A DNA stretch of 5,923 nt from an uncultured Erysipelotrichaceae bacterium (GTDB taxonomy: Bacteria > Bacillota_I > Bacilli_A > Erysipelotrichales > Erysipelotrichaceae), in contig CADBMY010000326.1 of the NCBI GenBank assembly GCA_902795905.1, forward strand, positions 1 through 5,923, in the 5' to 3' direction. The position numbers and the translations under genes were made by a program. Positions 1 through 5,438 of the stretch are shown here, one piece after another; the stretch's first letter is position 1; each line of letters starts with the position of its first letter. Below the pieces are notes generated by a model, which saw only the letters and a list, made by a program, of their open reading frames with translations, was not told the DNA's origin and ran no database searches.

Positions 1-805
1 CTGCGGCGTCTTCGATCTGTCCGTAGGTTCCGCAGTTACGATCGGCGGTATGCTTTCGATCTCTCTGCAGGCTTGGTTCGGTATTCCCTGGTTCCTGGCA
101 ATCCTGCTGGTTGTATGTGCCGGTATTCTGATCGGTATCATCAACTCCACGCTGGTCCTGAAGTTTAACATCAACGGTATGCTGGCTACACTGTCCATGC
201 AGTTCATCCTGAACGGCGTTGCCCTGACATATTCCGCGGGTCAGGTCGTTACAGCCACAAAAGCTAACCGTCCCGGTCAGGAGATCCTTGGTAAAGTTCC
301 GGATGTCTTCTGGAACCTTGGTAAAGCGCCGTGGATCATCATCTTCGCCTTCCTGTGCGTACTGATCGTCTTCGTCTTCCAGAACTTCGTCAAGCATGGA
401 CGTTATCTGTACATGGTTGGTGAGAACGCTGAAGCCGCAAGACTGTCCGGTATCAACGTTAATGCCTACAGAACATTCGCATTCATCATGACCGGTGTAT
501 TCGCCTGCTTAGGCGGTATGGTCATGGCTGCCAGAAACGGTTCTGTCGCTACCAACGCCGGCGGTTCCTACCTGATGCCTGCGATCGCTGCTGTTAACAT
601 CGGCCGTACCGTAGCCGGTATTAATAAACCGAATGCGCTTGGTACCTTCGTCGGTGTCCTGCTCTGGGTCATCCTCGATAACGGTCTGATCATGGTTGGT
701 GTTCCTTACTACATGGTCGATATCGCCAAGGGTATCGTACTGCTGCTCGCGATGATGGTCACCAGCTATCAGCCGACAGGAAAAAAACTCGGTAAAAAGA
801 AATAA
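1..805 (+). CDS. RbsC-type sugar ABC transporter permease (5'-truncated by window)
   Basis: Inner-membrane permease of a ribose/xylose/galactose-type (CUT2) ABC importer. It would form the sugar channel with an RbsA-like ATPase and a binding lipoprotein, neither of which is in view. The reading frame is open from base 2, so the true start lies upstream; the first visible residues, CGVFDLSVGS, match the conserved GGxDLSVGS motif found about 60-70 residues into RbsC, so roughly that much is missing. The 267 visible residues contain about six or seven hydrophobic segments (visible residues about 28-52, 57-77, 108-128, 158-177, 212-230, 236-254) and the cytoplasmic loop GENAEAARLSGI (140-151), the RbsC-type coupling region that contacts the ATPase. 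The tail is Lys-rich, as expected on the cytoplasmic side. Near the end, the usual GGTSLxGG-like stretch is replaced by IGRTVAGINKPNALGTF, pointing to a divergent subgroup. Substrate cannot be assigned; the isomerase gene 59 bp downstream suggests an aldopentose or deoxyhexose. Family call is firm. Confidence 0.93.
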   Translation, partial: CGVFDLSVGSAVTIGGMLSISLQAWFGIPWFLAILLVVCAGILIGIINSTLVLKFNINGMLATLSMQFILNGVALTYSAGQVVTATKANRPGQEILGKVPDVFWNLGKAPWIIIFAFLCVLIVFVFQNFVKHGRYLYMVGENAEAARLSGINVNAYRTFAFIMTGVFACLGGMVMAARNGSVATNAGGSYLMPAIAAVNIGRTVAGINKPNALGTFVGVLLWVILDNGLIMVGVPYYMVDIAKGIVLLLAMMVTSYQPTGKKLGKKK

Positions 806-820
806 TCGGAATGAATAAGA

Positions 821-841
821 GGCAGTTCCGTGAGGACTGCC
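821..841 (+). other. Intercistronic hairpin with GNRA tetraloop
   Basis: GGCAGTTCC (821-829), loop GTGA (830-833) and GGACTGCC (834-841) can fold into an eight-pair stem with one bulged T (827), capped by GUGA, a GNRA tetraloop. No T-tract follows, so it is not an ordinary intrinsic terminator. It lies between the permease stop and the isomerase ribosome binding site. Stabilising the 3' end of the transporter mRNA, or uncoupling expression of the two genes, are plausible roles; this is inference. Confidence 0.55.
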
Positions 842-850
842 CTTACTGAA

Positions 851-858
851 AGAAGGAG
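851..858 (+). promoter_or_regulatory. Ribosome binding site of the isomerase gene
   Basis: AGAAGGAG lies 6 nt before the ATG at 865. It is a strong Shine-Dalgarno match and fixes the start of the isomerase. It sits clear of the hairpin at 821-841, so the hairpin should not block it directly. Confidence 0.85.
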
Positions 859-864
859 AATATA

Positions 865-2277
865 ATGGCTAAACAGACATTTGGTGTAATTGTATCAACA
901 AGAAGTTTCTTCCCTTCCAGCCTGGTAAAAGGTGCCCGTGAAGGAATCACAAAGTTACTGGATAAACTGGGACACGATTATGTCATGGTCGGTGAGAATG
1001 ACACAAACTATGGTGCTGTACTGACCTTTGATGAAGCAAAGACATGTGCAGAACTCTTCAAGAAACATGCGGATGAGATCTCCGGTATTATCGTTGTTCT
1101 GCCGAACTTCGGTGAAGAACTGGGTATTGCGGAGGCGATCTCTCTGTCCAAACTGAATGTACCGATCCTGATCCAGGCATGTGATGATGACTTCGATCAG
1201 ATGGATCTGGCACACAGAAGAGATGCTTTCTGCGGCAAGATCTCCCTGTGCAATAACCTGTATCAGAGAAACATTCCGTTCTCTCTGACAACGAATCATA
1301 CCTGCAGACTTGACAGCCCTGAGTTTGAGGCAGATGTCAGGAGATTCGCAGCTGTATGTAATGTCGTCAAGGGCATCCGTTCTTCCAGAATTGCCATGCT
1401 CGGTGCCCGTCCGGTAGCATTCAACACCGTACGTTATTCCGAGAAGATCCTGCAGAAGTATGGTATTGCTATACAGACTGTAGACTTCAGTGAAGTGATC
1501 TTCAATGCCATGAACTACAGCGATGAAGAGAAGGTAGCTGCCAAGATCAAAGAGATCCGTGAGTATGGTGAAGTAGCACCGTTCATCAGTGATGAACTGA
1601 TCACAAAGCAGGCTAAACTCTGCCTGGCAATTGAAGAACAGGTTGAAAAGTATCAGTGTGATGCAAGTACCGTACAGTGCTGGGACAGCGTTGAAGAGAA
1701 CTATGGTGTCGCAACATGTCTGGCGATGAGCATGATGGGTGACAAGGGCAAACCTTCCGCATGTGAGAGCGATGTTACAGGTGCTGTATCCATGCTGGCA
1801 GCATACCTGGCAGCTGACACAGCTCCGGCTCTGATGGACTGGAACAACAACATTCGCGAAAACAGAAATGCATGTGTATGTCTGCACTGCAGCAACTTCC
1901 CGAAGAGCTTCTTCCAGAAGGACAATATTGAGATCGAATGCCTCGATGTCCTTGGTACAACGATCGGTAAGCCGAAGTGCTTCGGTGCCTGCAAAGGCCA
2001 GGTCGCTGCCGGCGATATGACATTCTTCAGAGTAACGACAGATGACCAGAAGGGTGTTATGAAAGCGTATGTCGGTGAAGGTAAGTTCGAAGATGAAGAA
2101 GTCAAGACACTGGGCGGTGTTGCCAACTGTTCAGTTGAGGGACTTCAGGATCTGCTGAAGTACATCTGCAAGAACGGTTTCGAGCATCATGTATGCTTTG
2201 TCCGCGGTCATGTCGCAGATATCCTCGAAGAAGCCTTCGAAACATATCTTGGTGTAGAAGTTTACCGTCACAACTAG
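865..2277 (+). CDS. L-fucose/L-arabinose isomerase-like protein (COG2407-type)
   Basis: Probable cytoplasmic, metal-dependent aldose-ketose isomerase, 470 aa with no signal peptide, close in length to L-arabinose isomerase and shorter than classical FucI (about 590 aa). The N-terminal half (about 1-170) is a Rossmann-like substrate domain with GIIVVLP (74-80) and VPILIQA (99-105). The middle and C-terminal parts carry the expected metal and active-site motifs: WDSVEE (273-278, candidate ligand Glu277), ACESDVTGA (299-307, Glu301), MDWNN (324-328, Asp325), LHCSN (340-344, His341) and RGHV (447-450, His449). By analogy with AraA and FucI, two acidic residues and a C-terminal His bind Mn2+; the exact assignments here are inferred by alignment in my head. 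The protein holds 20 Cys, unusually many for a soluble enzyme. The gene follows the permease by 59 bp and ends at a strong terminator, so both are probably co-transcribed and the imported sugar is the likely substrate or its precursor. Substrate (fucose, arabinose or another sugar) is not determinable; some COG2407 members have no proven isomerase activity. Confidence 0.88.
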   Translation: MAKQTFGVIVSTRSFFPSSLVKGAREGITKLLDKLGHDYVMVGENDTNYGAVLTFDEAKTCAELFKKHADEISGIIVVLPNFGEELGIAEAISLSKLNVPILIQACDDDFDQMDLAHRRDAFCGKISLCNNLYQRNIPFSLTTNHTCRLDSPEFEADVRRFAAVCNVVKGIRSSRIAMLGARPVAFNTVRYSEKILQKYGIAIQTVDFSEVIFNAMNYSDEEKVAAKIKEIREYGEVAPFISDELITKQAKLCLAIEEQVEKYQCDASTVQCWDSVEENYGVATCLAMSMMGDKGKPSACESDVTGAVSMLAAYLAADTAPALMDWNNNIRENRNACVCLHCSNFPKSFFQKDNIEIECLDVLGTTIGKPKCFGACKGQVAAGDMTFFRVTTDDQKGVMKAYVGEGKFEDEEVKTLGGVANCSVEGLQDLLKYICKNGFEHHVCFVRGHVADILEEAFETYLGVEVYRHN

Positions 2278-2293
2278 TGCGGGTTAAAACAGA

Positions 2294-2327
2294 ACAGAAA
2301 GACCTCCTCCCCCGGAGGTTTTTCTGT
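2294..2327 (+). terminator. Intrinsic terminator after the isomerase gene
   Basis: A 14-bp inverted repeat (2294-2307 with 2314-2327) surrounds the 6-nt loop TCCCCC; all positions pair if one G-U wobble (2301 with 2320) is allowed. The core CCTCC/GGAGG is followed at once by TTTTT (2319-2323), the termination T-tract, which also pairs with the A-rich 5' arm. It starts 16 bp after the isomerase stop and closes the transporter-isomerase unit. The A-rich 5' arm could give some termination on the minus strand too. Confidence 0.9.
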
Positions 2328-2336
2328 ATATACGCA

Positions 2337-2345
2337 TGATATACT
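2337..2345 (+). promoter_or_regulatory. Candidate extended -10 promoter for the three-gene operon
   Basis: TGATATACT (2337-2345) is a full TGn extended -10 element followed by TATACT, one mismatch from TATAAT. No good -35 hexamer is found 15-18 nt upstream, where the 3' arm of the preceding terminator lies (GGTTTT or TTTTTC at best); extended -10 promoters can tolerate this. Transcription would start near 2352, giving a leader of about 16 nt that holds little beyond the ribosome binding site. Placement directly after a terminator and before the first gene of a new unit supports the call. Confidence 0.45.
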
Positions 2346-2354
2346 TGAATTAAC

Positions 2355-2360
2355 AGGAGA
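2355..2360 (+). promoter_or_regulatory. Ribosome binding site of the 212-aa gene
   Basis: AGGAGA lies 7 nt before the ATG at 2368, an ideal spacing. It fixes the start of this unrecognised gene and supports that it is truly translated. Confidence 0.8.
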
Positions 2361-2367
2361 TCAGTAT

Positions 2368-3006
2368 ATGGAATTAAGATTCAAACATGAAGACAACAAC
2401 AATTCTGTAGAACAGAAGATGGACAGCTGGCCGCTGTGTTTGTACAAAGAACGTGATCCTGATGTGCGTTTTGCGATGCTCGGTGAAGCAGAAAAACGTG
2501 GTCTGACACCGGAACTGACACCCGTGATCAGAACGATTCTTGAAAAAAGATATAAGCAGGGAGATAAACCGGCAGATACGTATCTGCGTTTCTGGCTGAC
2601 CTGCAGCCTGGCCGGAAATTCCATCCATGACGGAGAGATTCCGGACCGGGATATGGAAGATATACGGAAGATGGCTGAAGATCTTGGCTTTGCGGATGTG
2701 ATCGCGGAGCATCGTGATCTTCTTTATCAGGAGTTTTATCAGACCGCGATCCTGTATATCAACCTGAGTCTTACCGATAAAAGATATGGCTCCGTAGTGT
2801 TCGGACTGGGTAAGTTATCCGATGAGAAACTGACCAGAAAGATCTGTGAAGATACCTACAGGACCGGATATATCGTACCGGAGATCGTTCGTTTTGCGGG
2901 ATATGAAGTATGGGAAGAAGCACTGAAGGCGGCTTGTACGGATTTCTTCCCGCAGGGTGCAGAAGTGTGGGATGAAGTACACGCAAGTGAGACACCCGAA
3001 GTATGA
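2368..3006 (+). CDS. Conserved-looking hypothetical protein, 212 aa, soluble
   Basis: I do not recognise the function. The protein has no signal peptide or membrane segment and is rich in charged residues and aromatics, with an amphipathic-helical look, so it is probably cytoplasmic. Notable stretches are KERDPDVRFAMLGEAEKRG (27-45), DTYLRFWL (70-77) and YGSVVFGLGKLSDEKL (140-155). No nucleotide-binding, zinc or catalytic signature is evident. It faintly resembles one of the DUF families of about 200 aa found in gut Firmicutes (DUF6553 came to mind), but this is unverified memory. A good ribosome binding site, a terminator just upstream and a candidate promoter make it the first gene of an operon; its end overlaps the sugar kinase gene by 35 nt from the preferred kinase start, so the two are likely translated together. 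A role tied to the kinase and SDR, as a regulator, accessory factor or unknown enzyme, is inference from position only. Confidence 0.85.
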   Translation: MELRFKHEDNNNSVEQKMDSWPLCLYKERDPDVRFAMLGEAEKRGLTPELTPVIRTILEKRYKQGDKPADTYLRFWLTCSLAGNSIHDGEIPDRDMEDIRKMAEDLGFADVIAEHRDLLYQEFYQTAILYINLSLTDKRYGSVVFGLGKLSDEKLTRKICEDTYRTGYIVPEIVRFAGYEVWEEALKAACTDFFPQGAEVWDEVHASETPEV

Positions 3007-3973
3007 TGTCCTGTGTGTCGGCGCAGCGACCTGGGATACATTGTTAACAGGAATCGATCCAGATCTTTTCCGTACGGACAGTATCCTGGCAAAGGCGTAT
3101 ACAGCTTCTTCCGGCGGTGATGCGCTGAATACGGCGGTAAGTCTTGCAAAGCTGGGCACGTCGGTATCGCTGTGTGCGGTGCTTGGCGAAGATACGGCGG
3201 CAGAGCTGATCATACAGGATCTGCATCAGGCAGGTGTATGCACAGATGATCTGATCCGCAGTGCGCATGTCCATACCGCTTCCCCGGTACTGCTTGTCGA
3301 TACGGAAGGAGAAAGACACATCATCCGTGTGCCCAACAGCGGCAATCATACGCTTACCCGGGAAATGATCAGTGATGATCTGCTGCAGAAAGCGGTGCAC
3401 ATGCATGTGGGCAGTGCCAATGTCCTGCCGGCACTGGATGGTCCGGGGCTTGGACAGCTGATGAAAAGAGCGCATGAGCTTGGCCTGACTACCTCGATGG
3501 ATGTCTCCTACGACAAATCGGGAAAGTGGCTGCAGAATATTGAAGATGCGCTGTATCACTGTGACATCTTTATTCCCAGTCTGCAGGAAGCTTCCCGGTA
3601 CTGTAACAGCGCCGATCCGGAAGTAATCTGTGCCTTCTTCCGCAGATATCCGCTGAAGGTCTTCGGCATCAAGCTAGGCAGTAACGGTGTCATGATCACC
3701 GACTTCCGTGATACATACACAATGGGTACGCTGTACAATGGCATACCGGCGGATACGACAGGAGCCGGAGATGCCTTCATGGCCGGGTTTATTGCGGCAT
3801 GGCTGCGGGAATACGATCTTCCTTCGTGCATGGCTTTCGGCAGTGCGCAGTCGGCTTCCGTACTGCGGGGAACCGGGGCCAACCGGACAGCAGGTACGCT
3901 TGCGGATGCCTGCAGATTGCTGGCAGAAAACCGGATAAAGATCAGGAGAAAAGATGAATACATTTCAGAATAA
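2972..3973 (+). CDS. PfkB/ribokinase-family carbohydrate kinase
   Basis: Cytoplasmic ATP-dependent sugar or sugar-acid kinase, 333 aa from the preferred ATG, normal for the family (300-340). From that start: beta-strand YDVLCVGAATWD (11-22) opens the domain; the first PfkB signature is SSGGDALNTAVSLAKLG (46-62), with Gly48-Gly49-Asp50 and Asn53 shaping the sugar site; VSLCAVLGED (65-74) follows; GIKLGSNGV (232-240) lies before the nucleotide site; the second signature DTTGAGDAFMAGF (261-273) holds the anion hole GAGD with catalytic base Asp267. SGGDALNT instead of ribokinase's GGKGANQA argues against a strict ribokinase and leaves fructose-, ketose-, ketogluconate- or nucleoside-type substrates open. 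Start choice: ATG 2972 has AGAAG (2961-2965) at 6 nt spacing; GTG 2957 also gives an open frame but has no usable site, and GTG 2987 is possible. The gene overlaps the preceding gene by 35 nt and the following SDR by 20 nt, so tight translational coupling is likely. Confidence 0.93.
   Translation: MKYTQVRHPKYDVLCVGAATWDTLLTGIDPDLFRTDSILAKAYTASSGGDALNTAVSLAKLGTSVSLCAVLGEDTAAELIIQDLHQAGVCTDDLIRSAHVHTASPVLLVDTEGERHIIRVPNSGNHTLTREMISDDLLQKAVHMHVGSANVLPALDGPGLGQLMKRAHELGLTTSMDVSYDKSGKWLQNIEDALYHCDIFIPSLQEASRYCNSADPEVICAFFRRYPLKVFGIKLGSNGVMITDFRDTYTMGTLYNGIPADTTGAGDAFMAGFIAAWLREYDLPSCMAFGSAQSASVLRGTGANRTAGTLADACRLLAENRIKIRRKDEYISE
3944..3949 (+). promoter_or_regulatory. Ribosome binding site of the SDR gene, inside the kinase gene
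   Basis: AGGAGA lies 4 nt before the ATG at 3954 and within the last codons of the kinase gene. It supports the 20-nt gene overlap and independent ribosome entry on the SDR gene in addition to coupling. Confidence 0.8.
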
Positions 3974-4661
3974 AGTAGTCGTGATCACCGGCGGTGCTCA
4001 CGGCATCGGCAGATGCATCGCAGAGGAATTCCGCAAAGAAGAGGCAGTCACGGAAGTGATCGACATACGTGAAGGAGATCACTACGTCGGAGATATCTCC
4101 GACAGGAAAGTGCTGGAAGAGTTTGTCTCTTATGTCATACAGAAGCACGGACATATCGATATCCTTGTCAACAACGCACTGCCGCTGATGAAGGGCATCA
4201 ATGACTGTACATACGAAGAATTCGAATATGCGCTGAAAGTAGGTGTTACAGCCCCGTTCTATCTGACAAAGCTGTTCCTGCCGTACTTTGGCGAACATGC
4301 CTCGGTAGTCAATATCTCCTCATCCAGAGACAGAATGTCACAGCCGCAGACGGAGAGCTATACAGCTGCCAAGGGAGGCATAGCAGCACTTACGCATGCC
4401 CTGGCAGTAAGTCTTGGACCGAAAATCCGTGTAAACTCCGTATCCCCGGGCTGGATCGATACAGACTATACGGTATATGAAGGTCCTGACGCGTATCAGC
4501 AGCCGGTAGGAAGGGTAGGCAATCCTCTGGATATTGCGAACATGGTGCTGTATCTCTGCTCAGAGAAAGCAGGCTTTATCACCGGTGAGAATATCTGTAT
4601 AGACGGCGGGATGACAAAGCTGATGATCTATCACAATGATCACGGCTGGACACTGGAATAA
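3954..4661 (+). CDS. SDR-family NAD(P)-dependent oxidoreductase
   Basis: Cytoplasmic short-chain dehydrogenase/reductase of the classical type, 235 aa (typical is about 250). The Rossmann dinucleotide motif TGGAHGIG (12-19) is intact. Asp37 at the end of strand beta-2 (VIDIRE) suggests NAD(H) rather than NADP(H). GDISD (46-50) fits the adenine-contact position, and NNAL (73-76) replaces the usual NNAG. Catalytic residues are Ser123 (VVNISSS), Tyr136 and Lys140 (YTAAK); PGWIDTD (165-171) follows. Aligned on EEF/EEW to FabG-like proteins, the position of the fourth tetrad residue, normally Asn, is Gly97 (LKVGVTAPF). The C-terminus IDGGMTKLMIYHNDHGW resembles a subgroup of Firmicutes SDRs I recall, in which this may be normal. 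It is the last gene of the operon, right after the sugar kinase, so oxidation or reduction of a sugar, polyol or sugar acid is the likely job; substrate unknown. Fold and catalytic class are firm. Confidence 0.93.
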   Translation: MNTFQNKVVVITGGAHGIGRCIAEEFRKEEAVTEVIDIREGDHYVGDISDRKVLEEFVSYVIQKHGHIDILVNNALPLMKGINDCTYEEFEYALKVGVTAPFYLTKLFLPYFGEHASVVNISSSRDRMSQPQTESYTAAKGGIAALTHALAVSLGPKIRVNSVSPGWIDTDYTVYEGPDAYQQPVGRVGNPLDIANMVLYLCSEKAGFITGENICIDGGMTKLMIYHNDHGWTLE

Positions 4662-4662
4662 T

Positions 4663-4691
4663 AAAAGAGAAGACGTTGATCTTCTCTTTTT
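4663..4691 (+). terminator. Intrinsic terminator, probably bidirectional, between convergent genes
   Basis: AAAAGAGAAGA (4663-4673) and TCTTCTCTTTT (4680-4690) form a perfect 11-bp stem around the 6-nt loop CGTTGA, and T4691 extends the T-run to five (4687-4691). On the minus strand the same stem is followed by TTTTATTATT. It lies between the SDR stop (4661) and the SGNH hydrolase stop (4701), so it probably ends both transcripts. The stem is AT-rich, which may limit its strength. Confidence 0.82.
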
Positions 4692-4700
4692 GTCTGTAAG

Positions 4701-5438
4701 CTACTTTGTGAACTGTCTGCGGAAGAACTCCTCAAACTTTGGGGTCCACCAGTCTCTGTATCCTGCCCTGGTAGGATGGATCGGATCGTTCATGAACAGC
4801 GCATAGTCTTCTTTGGTGACATCGTTCATCTCCTGATCATGCCAGAGATCCAGTACAGTGATGCCCCACTTGTCCTTCAGCTCCGACAGACGCTCAACCA
4901 TCTTTGCGTAGAGCTCGTTATCAAACCTGGTGCCTGTATAGAACGATACCGGACAGTTCCATGTCTTCTGTGCATAGGCGATGATATACTCCATGGCACC
5001 GGTGATCGTCGTGATATCAAAGTCCTGAATATCCCTGCTGTCACTGATCTCACCAAGCGGTTTGGGTTTGTCAGGCTTGGCATCATTGGTGGATAACTGA
5101 CACATGAAGGCATCCGCATGGATCTGTGTATCCATCTTCTGTAAACGCTCAATATATGACTCTTTCTCGTTCTCATCCCAGACCAGAGTCGTTCCGGAGA
5201 CAGCTTCCTTGACGGAATTCATGCCGTCTCTTTTGCGCATGTAGTCGGGGAAGGCTTCTCCCAGTGCTGCAAAGCCGTAAGTTACCGAGCTGCCGAGAAA
5301 CAGTACGGTCTTTCCCTGCAGTACGGGATCCTGTCCGGACAGTGTCTTATCCAGGCTGTAGCGGATATCATTGCCCGGAAGCATTGCCAGTTTCTCGTTG
5401 ATCAGACGCATTCTTTCTTCTCTGCTTAATTCTGTCAT
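4701..5438 (-). CDS. SGNH/GDSL-type hydrolase
   Basis: Probable cytoplasmic esterase or deacylase of the SGNH superfamily, 245 aa, no signal peptide or anchor. The order of conserved blocks is clear: block I TVLFLGSSVTYG (44-55) with nucleophile Ser51, block II with Gly82 (AVSGTTL, 79-85), block III LSTND (115-119) with Asn118, and block V DPIHPTRAGY (218-227) with the Asp218/His221 pair. About 40 residues precede block I, longer than the minimal domain, and look charged and helical. The family cleaves acyl esters, commonly acetyl groups on carbohydrates; the true substrate is not evident. Start: ATG 5438 has AGGAG (5450-5446) at 7 nt spacing and overlaps the stop of the upstream esterase as ATGA, so the two genes form a coupled pair. 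The gene converges on the kinase-SDR operon. Confidence 0.92.
   Translation of the reverse strand: MTELSREERMRLINEKLAMLPGNDIRYSLDKTLSGQDPVLQGKTVLFLGSSVTYGFAALGEAFPDYMRKRDGMNSVKEAVSGTTLVWDENEKESYIERLQKMDTQIHADAFMCQLSTNDAKPDKPKPLGEISDSRDIQDFDITTITGAMEYIIAYAQKTWNCPVSFYTGTRFDNELYAKMVERLSELKDKWGITVLDLWHDQEMNDVTKEDYALFMNDPIHPTRAGYRDWWTPKFEEFFRRQFTK

Noticed and set aside
955..1887. 310-codon open frame on the minus strand inside the isomerase gene
   Set aside because: It is fully antisense to a gene with clear family motifs, has no ribosome binding site that I can see, and its translation is Cys-rich without any domain. Codon bias of the plus-strand gene explains the open frame.
2060..2073. cre-like catabolite repression site
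   Set aside because: TGAAAGCGTATGTC misses the final CA of the consensus and lies deep inside the isomerase gene; single weak match, no support.
1701..2126. 141-codon minus-strand frame within the isomerase gene
   Set aside because: Antisense shadow with low-complexity Ser/Pro/Ala content and no motif.
2957..2959. GTG as the kinase start
   Set aside because: The only purine-rich sequence upstream directly abuts it; ATG 2972 has AGAAG at good spacing and still precedes the first conserved strand.
3044..3559. 171-codon minus-strand frame within the kinase gene
   Set aside because: Antisense to conserved PfkB signatures; no recognisable domain or start signal.
3708..3938. 76-codon plus-strand frame overlapping the kinase 3' half
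   Set aside because: Out of frame with the GAGD signature of the kinase, no ribosome binding site, Arg/Trp-rich translation typical of a shadow frame.
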